NCBI GenBank assembly: GCA_910584655.1
Contig: CAJUBJ010000012.1
Coordinates: forward strand, 1-39,036
DNA length: 39,036 nucleotides
From: an uncultured Bacilli bacterium
GTDB lineage: Bacteria > Bacillota_I > Bacilli_A > RF39 > UBA660
Direction: 5' to 3'
How positions within the stretch are numbered: position 1 is the first letter of the stretch; each line of letters begins with the position of its first letter. Below the pieces are notes generated by a model. It was not told the DNA's origin, searched no databases, and saw only the letters and a list, made by a program, of their open reading frames with translations. Shown here piece after piece: positions 25,406 through 34,814 of the stretch. The position numbers and the translations under genes are program-made.

Positions 25406-25660
25406 GTGTTATATTAGAAAAAACGATAATGTAATTAAATAAGATTTTTATTAACAATATAAAAAAATATAAGTTGTTTATCAATTTATAACAATAATTA
25501 TAAATTAAGTTAAATATAAAAAAATAAATTACACACATAATTATTCTAAATAAGCAAATAATAAATATAGTATTAATATAGGTATATCTAATATATAAAA
25601 TTTATTCTAAAAAATATCAAACATAGGTAAAATAGAAAAAACTAAAAATTGTAAAAATTA

Positions 25661-25690
25661 GAAGTAACTAATTGAAGTTATTTCTTTTTT
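25661..25690 (+). terminator. Isolated intrinsic terminator
   Basis: GAAGTAACT (25661-25669) pairs with AGTTATTTC (25676-25684) with one G-T pair, followed by six T. It ends either a long apt 3' UTR or an unrecognised short RNA. Confidence 0.6.
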
Positions 25691-25819
25691 TAGTTATAAA
25701 CAATCACATAATGTCGAACAAACATTCTAAAACTATCTTGTTAAGTACAGGAATTTAGATTATAATATATCTACAAAAGTTATAAAGAAACATTAGAATA
25801 AATAACAATATAATGTCTA

Positions 25820-25828
25820 TGTTATAAT
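25820..25828 (+). promoter_or_regulatory. Extended -10 promoter of prfB
   Basis: TGTTATAAT, 19 bases before the GTG start. Confidence 0.6.
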
Positions 25829-25847
25829 AATTGAAAGGGTGAATAAT

Positions 25848-26943
25848 GTGGAACTAAGAGAAATGAAATTGAAATTAAAAGATCTTACTGAAAAATTAGA
25901 AGTAATTGGGAGGTCACTTTGACATAGAAGAAAAAACTACAAAAATTTCTGAAATAGAAAAGATAATGAATGAACCAAATTTTTGGGATGATATAGATAA
26001 AGCCAATAATTTAAATAAAGAATTAACATTGTTAAAAAAAGAAACAAGTACATATAATAATCTAACTAAAGAAACCTTATCAAATAACGAAATATTAGAA
26101 TTATTAGAAATAGAATTTTCCGATGAACTAGCTAATGAATTAGATAAAGATATCAACACTTTGTATACTAAAATAGAAGAACTAGAAATAGCAACTTTAC
26201 TAAATGGTGAATATGCAAGTAGTGATTGTTATTTAGAAATTCATCCAGGTGCTGGTGGTACAGAATCATGTGATTGGGCAAGTATGTTACAAAGAATGTA
26301 TCAGAGATTCTGCGATAAAATGAATTATAAATACGAGATAATTGAACAACAAGCTGGAGAAGAAGCTGGAATAAAATCAGTAACTCTTCACATAAAAGGT
26401 GACTATGCCTATGGATATTTGAAATGTGAAAGTGGAGTTCATAGATTAGTTAGAATATCTCCATTCGATTCAAATAAAAGAAGACATACATCATTTGCTT
26501 CTGTATCTGTAGTGCCAGAAATTGATCAAAATATTAATATTGAAATAAAAGATGAAGACATAAGAATAGATGTGTATTGTGCAAGTGGACATGGAGGACA
26601 AGGTGTAAATACCACACCATCAGCAGTACGTATAACACACTATCCAAGTAAAATTGTAGTAACTTGCCAAAATGAACGTAGTCAATTGCAAAATAAAGAA
26701 CAAGCAATGAAAGTTTTAAAAGGTAAATTATATCGCTTAGAGGCAGAAAGAAAAGAAAAAGAATTAGCTATGTTAAAAGGAATAAGTACAGGAATAGATT
26801 TTGGTAGTCAAATAAGAAGTTATGTTTTAGAACCTTACACATTGGTCAAAGATACAAGAAGTAACTTTGAAATGGGAGATGCTGCTAAAGTATTAGATGG
26901 TGAAATTAAACCATTTATTGAATCAATATTAAAAATGAAATAG
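25848..26943 (+). CDS. prfB: Peptide chain release factor 2, programmed +1 frameshift
   Basis: RF2 terminates at UGA and UAA. The gene is in two frames. A GTG start after GAAAGGG opens 24 codons ending GGG AGG TCA CTT TGA; the TGA at 25920-25922 is followed by C. Slipping by one base on CTT gives GAC ATA GAA and the rest of RF2. GGGAGG three bases before CTT is the internal Shine-Dalgarno stimulator, the classic autoregulatory site by which low RF2 favours its own synthesis. Visible motifs: GAGGTESCDWASM, HRLVRISPFDSNKRRHTSF (SPF stop-recognition tripeptide) and GHGGQGVN (GGQ). secA-prfB adjacency is usual in Bacillus, here split by the island and apt. Confidence 0.96.
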
Positions 26944-26997
26944 TTATTGATTTAATAAAATTTATAATATAAAATACTCAAAAAAGAAGGAATAATT

Positions 26998-28317
26998 ATG
27001 AAAGAAACAGTAGCATATTTAAATAGTTTGCTTAAAAAAAATGATACTATTGTTATAGGTTTATCAGGTGGCCCAGATTCAATGTGCTTATTAAATATTA
27101 TTATGTCTTTAAAAAAAGAAATAAAAATAGTATGCGCTCACATAAACCATAATATTCGTGAAGAAAGTAAAAACGAAATGAAGTTTATAAAAAAGTATTG
27201 TGCAAATCATTGCTTAGCAATAGAAACAATAACATTTGATAAAAAAAGTGATATAGAAGATTACAATGAACTTGAACTTAGAGAAAAAAGATATAAATTT
27301 TTTGACGAAATAATAATGAAATATAATGCAAAATTTTTGTTTACGGCTCACCATGGTGATGATTTAGTAGAAACTATTTTAATGCGCATATCAAGAGGAT
27401 CAACATTAAAAGGATATACTGGTTTTCAAATAGAAACTCCAAAAAAAACATATAAAGTTATAAAACCCCTTATTTTTATGACAAAAGAAGAAATAATGGA
27501 ATACCTAAGTGAAAATAATATACCATATGTTATAGATAAAACAAATAATGAAGATAATTATACCAGAAATAGATATCGTCATAATATCCTCCCTTTTTTA
27601 AAAAAGGAAAATAAAAACATTCACTTAAAATATCTTAAATTTAGTAGAGAATTATTAACATATTACAATTTTGTAAATGAAATAATTAATAATGAAATAT
27701 CTAAAAGATATGTAAAAAAATCATTAGATATAAAGGGATTTAATGAACTAGATAAGATTATTCAAACAAAAGTTATAGAATATGTATTAGATGATAACTA
27801 TGAAGATAATTTATACTTAGTAAATGACAAGCATATATCTTTAATATTAGATATCATAAATAATCCTAAACCAAATATAGAAATTAATTTACCTGATAAG
27901 TTAAGAATAACTAAATTTTATAATACTATAAAGATATCAAGAAATAAGAAATCACTAGAGAAATATCGAATTCCAATTGAAAAAGAAACACTTCTGCCTA
28001 ACGGAAAAAAAATAAAAGTAATTGAAAATACTTCTAAAAATAGTAATGATTATATTAAACTTGATTCGAAAGAACTGACATTACCTTTATATGTTAGAAC
28101 AAGAGAAGATGGCGATAAAATGGTTGTAAAAAATATGAATTCAGCCAAAAAAATCAAAGATATTTTTATAAATAGCAAACTTTCAAAAGACGAAAGAGAA
28201 AAACAACCAATTGTAGTTGACAGTAAAGGCGAAGTTGTTTGGCTTCCGGGCTTAAAAAAATCTAAATTTGATAAATCAAAAGAAGGAAACTATGATATAA
28301 TATTGTGGTATAATTAA
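26998..28317 (+). CDS. tilS: tRNA(Ile)-lysidine synthase
   Basis: Adds lysine to C34 of tRNA-Ile(CAU) so that it reads AUA, an essential modification and a heavily used codon in this AT-rich genome. The PP-loop motif SGGPDS is at residues 24-29, followed by HINHNIREES, FTAHHGDDLVETILMR and TRNRYRHNILP, all family signatures. The C-terminal tRNA-recognition domain (LPLYVRTREDGDKM, WLPGL) is present, giving full length at 439 residues. ftsH follows after 32 bases; the hpt gene that commonly lies between them is missing. Confidence 0.96.
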   Translation: MKETVAYLNSLLKKNDTIVIGLSGGPDSMCLLNIIMSLKKEIKIVCAHINHNIREESKNEMKFIKKYCANHCLAIETITFDKKSDIEDYNELELREKRYKFFDEIIMKYNAKFLFTAHHGDDLVETILMRISRGSTLKGYTGFQIETPKKTYKVIKPLIFMTKEEIMEYLSENNIPYVIDKTNNEDNYTRNRYRHNILPFLKKENKNIHLKYLKFSRELLTYYNFVNEIINNEISKRYVKKSLDIKGFNELDKIIQTKVIEYVLDDNYEDNLYLVNDKHISLILDIINNPKPNIEINLPDKLRITKFYNTIKISRNKKSLEKYRIPIEKETLLPNGKKIKVIENTSKNSNDYIKLDSKELTLPLYVRTREDGDKMVVKNMNSAKKIKDIFINSKLSKDEREKQPIVVDSKGEVVWLPGLKKSKFDKSKEGNYDIILWYN

Positions 28318-28349
28318 ATTTATGTAAATTGTTAAGAAGGAGAAATATA

Positions 28350-30272
28350 ATGAAAAGAAAAAACAATACTTACATGGCAATGATGCCTTATGTAATAGTA
28401 GCAGTTGTTCTTGTAGCCTTATTATTCTTTATGGGTGGAAATGATGTTAAAGTACACGAATTTACTACAGGAGAGTTGATTCAAAATATCAAAGAAGAAA
28501 AGGTAACAGAAATAACAATAACACCTAAAAATAGTGAAAGTGTTTACTATATTGAAGGTAAATTAGATGGATATGAAAAAGGAGAGTCTTTTAAAGCAAA
28601 AGTAATCAGTGAAGAAATAGAAACAGTAACTGATTATGCTAAAGAACAATCTATAAAAGAATATGTTACAAATAAAGATCCAGGATCAAATAATTTCACT
28701 TATATTATAGTAAATATTCTTCCTATAGTAGTGCTAGTAGTTGTTGCATATTATATGTTTACTAAATTAGCTGCTGGTAACAATAAATCAATGGACTTTG
28801 GAAGAAGTCGTGCTAAATTAAGTGAAGATGGTGGACAAGTTAGATTCACAGATGTTGCTGGTTTAAAAGAAGAAAAAGAAGAAGTACAAGAGTTAATTGA
28901 TTTCTTGAAAAATCCTAAAAAATTCCAAAAGTTAGGAGCTAGAATTCCTAAAGGAGTATTACTAGTTGGTCCTCCAGGAACAGGTAAAACATTATTAGCT
29001 AAAGCAGTAGCAGGCGAAGCAAACGTTCCTTTTTATTATATTAGTGGATCTGATTTCGTTGAATTGTTCGTTGGTGTAGGTGCATCACGTGTTAGAGATA
29101 TGTTTAAACAAGCTAAACAAAGTGCCCCATGTCTAATTTTTATTGATGAAATCGATGCTGTTGGACGTCAAAGAGGTACAGGTTTAGGTGGAGGTCATGA
29201 TGAACGTGAACAAACACTTAACCAATTACTTACTGAAATGGACGGATTTGGAGCAAATGAAGGTATAATAATAATTGCAGCAACAAATAGACCTGATGTA
29301 TTAGATCCAGCTCTATTAAGACCAGGTAGATTTGATAGACAAGTTACTGTTAACTTACCAGATGCAAAAGAAAGAGAAGAAATACTTGGAGTTCATGCTA
29401 AGAATAAAGTATTCGCTCCAGAAGTTAATCTAGAAAATGTAAGTCAAAGAACACCAGGATTTAGTGGTGCTGATCTTGAAAATTTATTAAATGAAGCTGC
29501 ATTACTTGCAGTAAGAAGAGACAAAGATTCTATAACAATGGATGAAATTGATGAGGCGACAGACAGAGTTCTTTTAGGACCAGCAAAGACATCACGTCGA
29601 ATAACTGATAAAGAAAAACGTCTTGTAGCAATCCATGAAGCAGGACATGCTGTAATAGGAATTAAACTTCAAGAAGCTCAAGAAGTACATAAAATCACAA
29701 TCATTCCAAGAGGAATGGCTGGTGGATACACAATGATGCTTCCAAAAGAAGAAAAAATTGGTATTATGACAAAAGAAGAATTAATTGGTCAAATAACAGG
29801 GTTACTTGGTGGTAGAGCTAGTGAAGAAAACTTCATTGGTGAAATTACAACTGGTGCTTCTGATGACCTAAAACGTGCTACAAAAATTGCTCGTTCTATG
29901 GTAACAGAATATGGTATGAGTGATCTTGGTCCAATTCAATTAGAACATAAACAAGAAGGTGTCTTCTTAGGAAGAGATTATGCAAAATCAAGAGACTTCT
30001 CAGACCAAGTTGCGTTAGAAATAGATAAAGAAGTAAGAAAAATTCTTGAAGAATGTTATAAGAATGCAAAAAAACTTCTTGCTAAGCATGAGACTTTAGT
30101 ATTATTAATTGCTGATGCGTTGATGGAACACGAAACATTAACTAAAGAGCAAATTGCTTCATTAGTTGAAAATGGTAAAATAGAAACTAATAAAAAAGAA
30201 GTAAATGAAGAAAAAAACGAAGCTGAAGAAAAAGAAGTTAGTAAAAAAACTAAAGAATCAACAGAGGAATAA
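28350..30272 (+). CDS. ftsH: ATP-dependent zinc metalloprotease FtsH
   Basis: Membrane-anchored hexameric AAA+ protease for quality control. Two membrane helices (about residues 9-28 and 113-133) flank a small extracytoplasmic domain. Walker A GPPGTGKT, Walker B FIDEIDAVG and the second region of homology RPDVLDPALLRPGRFD follow, then the zinc-binding HEAGH of the M41 peptidase. The last 30 residues are a highly charged Glu/Lys tail. AAGGAG is 6-8 bases before the ATG at 28350; an in-frame TTG at 28329 lies before that site. The last gene of the tilS-ftsH unit. Confidence 0.97.
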   Translation: MKRKNNTYMAMMPYVIVAVVLVALLFFMGGNDVKVHEFTTGELIQNIKEEKVTEITITPKNSESVYYIEGKLDGYEKGESFKAKVISEEIETVTDYAKEQSIKEYVTNKDPGSNNFTYIIVNILPIVVLVVVAYYMFTKLAAGNNKSMDFGRSRAKLSEDGGQVRFTDVAGLKEEKEEVQELIDFLKNPKKFQKLGARIPKGVLLVGPPGTGKTLLAKAVAGEANVPFYYISGSDFVELFVGVGASRVRDMFKQAKQSAPCLIFIDEIDAVGRQRGTGLGGGHDEREQTLNQLLTEMDGFGANEGIIIIAATNRPDVLDPALLRPGRFDRQVTVNLPDAKEREEILGVHAKNKVFAPEVNLENVSQRTPGFSGADLENLLNEAALLAVRRDKDSITMDEIDEATDRVLLGPAKTSRRITDKEKRLVAIHEAGHAVIGIKLQEAQEVHKITIIPRGMAGGYTMMLPKEEKIGIMTKEELIGQITGLLGGRASEENFIGEITTGASDDLKRATKIARSMVTEYGMSDLGPIQLEHKQEGVFLGRDYAKSRDFSDQVALEIDKEVRKILEECYKNAKKLLAKHETLVLLIADALMEHETLTKEQIASLVENGKIETNKKEVNEEKNEAEEKEVSKKTKESTEE

Positions 30273-30275
30273 TAG

Positions 30276-30301
30276 AAAACCTATGAAATCATAGGTTTTT
30301 T
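30276..30301 (+). terminator. ftsH terminator
   Basis: AAAACCTATG (30276-30285) pairs with 30290-30299 around AAAT, then T run. The rest of the 294-base gap to parA is AT-rich with no gene I can support. Confidence 0.85.
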
Positions 30302-30499
30302 AAATTATTATAAATAATTAAATTACATAAAATTAATAAGAAACAAATAAAAGTATAAATTATTATAATAAAATAGATTACTCATAATATAAAATATAAT
30401 CATTACCAAAATAAACAAATCAAACTAAAATTAATATAATATATAACGATTTTTCTATTTAATTACTATCAATATAAATAGAATTCTTTCATAAAACTT

Positions 30500-30528
30500 A
30501 TGACATTTATCTATATATATGATAAAAT
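30500..30528 (+). promoter_or_regulatory. Promoter of parAB
   Basis: ATGACA (30500-30505), 17-base spacer, TAAAAT (30523-30528), about 40 bases before parA. Confidence 0.6.
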
Positions 30529-30566
30529 TATTAAGAGAATTAATACATGAAAAGGTGGTACAAAAT

Positions 30567-31352
30567 ATGGCAAAAGTAATTTCACTCGTAAATCAAAAAG
30601 GTGGAGTAGGAAAAACAACAACTAGTATAAACTTAGCTGCCGCACTTGGTAAAGAAGGTAAAAAAACATTATTAATAGATTTAGACCCACAAGGCAATGC
30701 TTCAACTGGTTTAGGGTTTAACAATGGAGATTTTAAACATGATATATATGACGTAATGACAGGCGAATGTACAATATCAGAAGCAATAATAAAAACAAAA
30801 TTTAAAAACTTATCATTAATTCCATCAACAATAAATTTAGCTGGTGTAGATGTAGAATTTGTAAAAAATATGTTAGAAAATTCAGAGTTTAGACAAAATG
30901 AACAATTGCGTAATGCAATATCTGAAGTCCAGGAAAAATATGACTTTATTATTATAGATTGTCAACCATCTCTAGGAATAACAACGATGAATGCATTAGT
31001 TGCTAGTAATTCAGTAGTAATACCTGTACAATGTGAATTTTTTGCACTAGAAGGAATTACTCAACTACTAAATTCAATTATAATGGTACAATCTAATATG
31101 AATCCAGAACTTCGTATAGAAGGAGTTTTACTAACTATGCTAGATGGAAGAACAAATATAGGATTAGAAGTAATTGAAGAAGTAAGAAAATACTTTAAAA
31201 ATAAAGTATTTAACACAATAATTCCTAGACTAGTAAGATTGGTAGAAGCACCAAGTCATGGAAAACCAATAAGTGATTATGACCCTACTAGTAGAGCTAC
31301 ATTAGCTTATCAAAATTTAGCAAAGGAAGTGATTAGTAGAAATGGAGACTAA
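30567..31352 (+). CDS. parA: Chromosome partitioning ATPase ParA (Soj)
   Basis: Deviant Walker ATPase that acts with ParB in origin segregation and, in Bacillus, modulates DnaA. The motif KGGVGKTTT is at residues 10-18, followed by LIDLDPQGNASTGLG and FIIIDCQPSLG (Walker B region). The first in-frame codon at 30519 lacks a ribosome site; AAAGGTGGT before the ATG at 30567 fixes the start and gives the usual N-terminus MAKVISLVNQKGG. It overlaps parB by 11 bases. Chromosomal rather than plasmid origin is supported by the following mscS-DUF951-ychF-rpsF context. Confidence 0.96.
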   Translation: MAKVISLVNQKGGVGKTTTSINLAAALGKEGKKTLLIDLDPQGNASTGLGFNNGDFKHDIYDVMTGECTISEAIIKTKFKNLSLIPSTINLAGVDVEFVKNMLENSEFRQNEQLRNAISEVQEKYDFIIIDCQPSLGITTMNALVASNSVVIPVQCEFFALEGITQLLNSIIMVQSNMNPELRIEGVLLTMLDGRTNIGLEVIEEVRKYFKNKVFNTIIPRLVRLVEAPSHGKPISDYDPTSRATLAYQNLAKEVISRNGD

Positions 31353-32229
31353 GAGAAAAGCATTAGGTAAAGGATTGGAACAATTATTTTCAAATGAAGT
31401 AATAGATTTTGATAATTTTGAAAAGAAAATAGTAAACGAAACAAAAGAAAGTGATATTGTCGAAATACCTTTAACTGAAATAAGAAGTAACCCATATCAA
31501 CCACGTAAAGAATTCGATGAAGCATCATTAAGAGAATTTGCTGAAAGCGTTAAAGAACATGGAGTTATTCAACCTATAATCGTTAAAAAAAGCATAAAAG
31601 GATATGAACTTATAGCTGGAGAGCGTAGAACAAGAGCATCAAAAATGGCTGGTAAAGAAACTATTCCTGCAATTATAAGAGAAATGTCTGATCAAGATAT
31701 GATGGAAATTGCTTTGATAGAAAATATCCAAAGAGAAGATTTAAACCCAATAGAAGAAGCAGATGCATTCTCAAAAATAATAGAATCAAGTAATCTTACA
31801 CAAGAGGAAGCGGCTCGAAAATTCGGGAAAAGTAGAAGCTATATCACAAATCTTCTTGGATTATTAACTTTGCCAGAAAAAACCAAGAAATATGTACAAG
31901 AAGGAAAAATTACAATGGGTCATGCAAGAGTATTAAGCAAATTATCTGATCCAGATCAAATCGATGAACTTGCCAATAAAATAATTGAAGAGGGATTAAG
32001 TGTTCGTGAAACAGAAAAAATAACTAGTACAACTGAAATACCAAAGAAAAATAAAATAAAAAGAGAACCAACATACAGTGCTCGTCACACAATATATGAA
32101 GGAATTATGCGTGAACGAATTGGTACAAAAGTAAAAATTGGAACAAAAAAGATAGAAATACCATTTGATTCAGATAGTGACTTAGATAGAATATTAGAAA
32201 TATTAGGCATAAGTATGGATGGTGAATAA
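31342..32229 (+). CDS. parB: Chromosome partitioning protein ParB (Spo0J)
   Basis: CTP-dependent DNA clamp that loads at parS sites near the origin. N-terminal ParB/sulfiredoxin domain with IRSNPYQPRKEFD and the CTP-binding GERRTRAS; central HTH with LTQEEAARKFGKSRSYITNLLGLL; C-terminal dimerisation domain about residues 245-290. Length of 295 residues is normal. MGLGKGL-type start appears as KALGKGLEQLF. I found no consensus parS sequence in the window. Overlaps parA by 11 bases and mscS by one base, so the three are coupled. Confidence 0.96.
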   Translation: METKRKALGKGLEQLFSNEVIDFDNFEKKIVNETKESDIVEIPLTEIRSNPYQPRKEFDEASLREFAESVKEHGVIQPIIVKKSIKGYELIAGERRTRASKMAGKETIPAIIREMSDQDMMEIALIENIQREDLNPIEEADAFSKIIESSNLTQEEAARKFGKSRSYITNLLGLLTLPEKTKKYVQEGKITMGHARVLSKLSDPDQIDELANKIIEEGLSVRETEKITSTTEIPKKNKIKREPTYSARHTIYEGIMRERIGTKVKIGTKKIEIPFDSDSDLDRILEILGISMDGE

Positions 32230-33047
32230 TGATAGAGTTTCTTAAAGTAATTCTAAATATCATTACTAAAAAAGAAGTTTACGGAGTTATTGTAACATTA
32301 GCAATTGCATATTTTGTCTATCGAACATCAACAATAATTTTAGATGAAGTAATAAATTATGGCAAAAACAATTATGAAAAGAAAAAAAGAAAAACAATAA
32401 CAAAACTATTTAAAAATATTGTTAAATATCTTATTTTAATGATTGCCGTATTGACTATATTAAGTATTTATGGTGTTAATGTTGGCGGTATGGTAGCTGG
32501 ACTTGGAATAACAGCAACAATTATTGGTTTAGCTTTACAAGATACATTTAAAGACATTATTAATGGAATTAATATAATAGTTGAAAATTATTTTATTGTT
32601 GGAGATATTATTGAATATGATACATTTACAGGAGAAGTTATAGAATTCGGATTAAAAAGCACTAAAATCAAAAATGCCAAGGGAGAAGTAAAAATAGTTG
32701 CAAATCGAAACATCATGGAAATAAAAAACTTATCCCAAGAATCACAAACAATTCAAATAAATATACCTCTTCCATATGAAGAAGATGTTGAAAAAATGGA
32801 AAAAATTATTCAAGACAACATTCTTCCTGAAATATCAAAAATAGAAAACGTTGATCCAAAATCTCCAACTTACCTTGGAATTAATGAACTTGCAGATTCA
32901 TGTATTAATTATTTGATTTCATACAAATGCAAAAGAGAAACGCAATGGCAAGCTAAAAGAGATGCAAATAGGATTATAATAATGGCTCTAAATAAAAATA
33001 AAGTAAGTGTTCCATATCCACAATTGGAGGTGCATAATGAAAAATAA
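32229..33047 (+). CDS. Small-conductance mechanosensitive channel (MscS family)
   Basis: Channel that opens on membrane tension to release osmolytes. Three predicted helices (about residues 14-38, 62-84, 86-115), the third carrying the Gly/Ala-rich pore pattern GMVAGLGITATIIGLALQDTFKDIINGI, followed by the beta domain (FIVGDIIEYDTFTGEVIEFGLKSTKI). At 272 residues it is an ordinary short member. The ATG overlaps the parB stop (TAATG). An MscS gene is found at this position beside spo0J in Bacilli. Confidence 0.92.
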   Translation: MIEFLKVILNIITKKEVYGVIVTLAIAYFVYRTSTIILDEVINYGKNNYEKKKRKTITKLFKNIVKYLILMIAVLTILSIYGVNVGGMVAGLGITATIIGLALQDTFKDIINGINIIVENYFIVGDIIEYDTFTGEVIEFGLKSTKIKNAKGEVKIVANRNIMEIKNLSQESQTIQINIPLPYEEDVEKMEKIIQDNILPEISKIENVDPKSPTYLGINELADSCINYLISYKCKRETQWQAKRDANRIIIMALNKNKVSVPYPQLEVHNEK

Positions 33048-33231
33048 ATATAATCTAAATGACATAGTAGAAATGAAAAAACCTCATGCGTGTCAGACTA
33101 ACAAATGGCAAATCACACGATTAGGTGTAGATATTAAGATAAAATGTATAAATTGCAATAGAGAAATTATGATGGACAGATTAGAATTTGAAAAAAAATT
33201 AAAGAAAATAATTGGAGGCAATAATGAATAA
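33037..33231 (+). CDS. DUF951 family small protein
   Basis: Protein of 64 residues matching the DUF951 pattern: VEMKKPHACQTNKWQITRLG and IKIKCINCNREIMMDRLEFEKKLKKI. Cys residues in HAC and CINC suggest a metal site. Function unknown; the family is found next to mscS and ychF in many Firmicutes. TTGGAGGTG fixes the ATG at 33037, within the last codons of mscS. Confidence 0.88.
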   Translation: MKNKYNLNDIVEMKKPHACQTNKWQITRLGVDIKIKCINCNREIMMDRLEFEKKLKKIIGGNNE

Positions 33232-34756
33232 GTTTAAAGAACGTATTACTTTAAACCCAGTTATGACTTTCTTAATTTTAATATTAATAACAATAATATT
33301 AAGTGGTTTTTTAAATCTAATTGGATTTGAAGCAACTTATAACAAAATTGATGTTGCTACAGGAGAATATACTGTAACATCAGAAAGTGTCGAATCTTTA
33401 TTAAGTTTAAGTGGAATAAAATATATTTTTACTTCTACAGTTTCCAATTTTACAGCTTTCACTCCTTTAAGCATGTTAATAATAGTTCTAATTGGAATTG
33501 GAATAATGGAAAAAAGTGGTTTTATAAAAACTACTTTTACCATACTAACAAAGTACTGTAAAAAATATACAATAACATTTTGGTTAGTACTTATAAGTAT
33601 CTTATTAAGTATAGCTGGCGATATTGGCTATGTTGTAATGATACCACTCGCAGCATTAATGTTTAATTATGGTCGAAGAAACCCATTGCTGGGAATAGTA
33701 GCTGTTTATGCTGGCTTAACCTGTGGTAGTGGTGTTAGCTTATTATTAACTTCAATAGACAGCGAAATGATGAGATATACATTAGCAAATGCAACAAACA
33801 TAGACTCTTCATATACTTTAGGAACAACGATATTTATCTTTATTATGGCGGTTGCAGTTGTTTTAATTGCAGCAATAATAACCATTATAACAGAAAAAAT
33901 AAGTGTTAATAGCGTAGAAAAATACGAATATAAAGAAGAAAAGAAAGAGGTAAGAATTGGCAAAAGAGAATATAGAGGTCTAATATTTTCAATTGCTGCA
34001 GGGGCACTATATGTTTTAATATTCATATATAATATAATACCTGGTTTGCCTTTTTCAGGAAATCTCTTGGATTATACACAAGAGTTCTACATAGATAAAC
34101 TATTTAGTTATAATTCCTTTTTTAGTAATGGATTTGTCTTCATAGTTACAATTTTCTTTGTAATATTAGGTTTATTCTATGGAATCGGAGCTAAAACAAT
34201 AAAAAATAACAACGACTTCTGTGAAGATTTAACACATTCACTAGATGGAACAGGAAGAACATTAATATTAATATTACTAGGTTCAATTCTAATAAATATT
34301 TTCAAAAAAAGTAATATTGGAACAGTTATTACAATATCCTTAAGTAATATAATTGGTTCGTTTTCACTGAGTGGTATAGCTTTAATAATTGTATTATTTT
34401 TAATTACCGCAATATCATCACTTTTCTTAACAGGATCTGTATCAAAATGGGCAATAATATCAACAACAGCAGTACCAGCATTTATGAATAATAGTTTAAG
34501 CCCAGAATTTGCTCAAGTTATAATGAGATTTGGCGAATGTGCAACAATAGGTCTTACACCATTACTTGCATATTTTACTATATATATTGCTTATTTAGAA
34601 AAATACAATCAAAATGATAATCCTATAAGTTTATTTAGAACTTTAAAATATCAAGTTATATATGGCTTAATAGTAGGAGCAGCATTACTTCTATTAACAA
34701 TAGGATGGTATTTAATTGGTATACCAATAGGTATAAATGGATTTGTAACAACATAA
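33224..34756 (+). CDS. AbgT family transporter
   Basis: Large multi-helix membrane protein (510 residues, about 12 hydrophobic segments) of the AbgT family, whose members import p-aminobenzoyl-glutamate or export antifolates. Family-like stretches are GIKYIFTSTVSNFTAFTPL near residue 63, IGIGIMEKSGFI, and TGSVSKWAIISTTAVPAFM in the C-terminal half; the re-entrant hairpin regions typical of the fold are plausible. TTGGAGG precedes the ATG at 33224, which lies within the end of the DUF951 gene. Substrate is uncertain. This is not a usual resident of the parB-ychF cluster. Confidence 0.85.
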   Translation: MNKFKERITLNPVMTFLILILITIILSGFLNLIGFEATYNKIDVATGEYTVTSESVESLLSLSGIKYIFTSTVSNFTAFTPLSMLIIVLIGIGIMEKSGFIKTTFTILTKYCKKYTITFWLVLISILLSIAGDIGYVVMIPLAALMFNYGRRNPLLGIVAVYAGLTCGSGVSLLLTSIDSEMMRYTLANATNIDSSYTLGTTIFIFIMAVAVVLIAAIITIITEKISVNSVEKYEYKEEKKEVRIGKREYRGLIFSIAAGALYVLIFIYNIIPGLPFSGNLLDYTQEFYIDKLFSYNSFFSNGFVFIVTIFFVILGLFYGIGAKTIKNNNDFCEDLTHSLDGTGRTLILILLGSILINIFKKSNIGTVITISLSNIIGSFSLSGIALIIVLFLITAISSLFLTGSVSKWAIISTTAVPAFMNNSLSPEFAQVIMRFGECATIGLTPLLAYFTIYIAYLEKYNQNDNPISLFRTLKYQVIYGLIVGAALLLLTIGWYLIGIPIGINGFVTT

Positions 34757-34784
34757 AACAATTGAACTATCAATTGTTTTTTTA
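34756..34784 (+). terminator. Terminator of the parAB-abgT operon
   Basis: AAACAATTG (34756-34764) pairs with CAATTGTTT (34771-34779), then T run. It begins at the last base of the abgT stop. Confidence 0.8.
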
Positions 34785-34790
34785 TATAAT
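34762..34790 (+). promoter_or_regulatory. ychF promoter overlapping the upstream terminator
   Basis: TTGAAC (34762-34767) in the stem-loop of the terminator, 17-base spacer, TATAAT (34785-34790). Confidence 0.6.
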
Positions 34791-34814
34791 AAGAACTGAA
34801 TTGAGGTGTTTATA

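Larger units (their letters stand above)
25406..25847 (+). other. Gene-free AT-rich stretch before prfB
   Basis: 442 bases of very AT-rich DNA with stops in all frames and no RNA gene I recognise. It contains an intrinsic terminator at 25661-25690 that is too far from apt (255 bases) to be its natural end, and the prfB promoter at its right edge. Confidence 0.6.

Noticed and set aside
30302..30566. parS site upstream of parA
   Set aside because: No sequence close to TGTTTCACGTGAAACA was seen here or elsewhere in the window.
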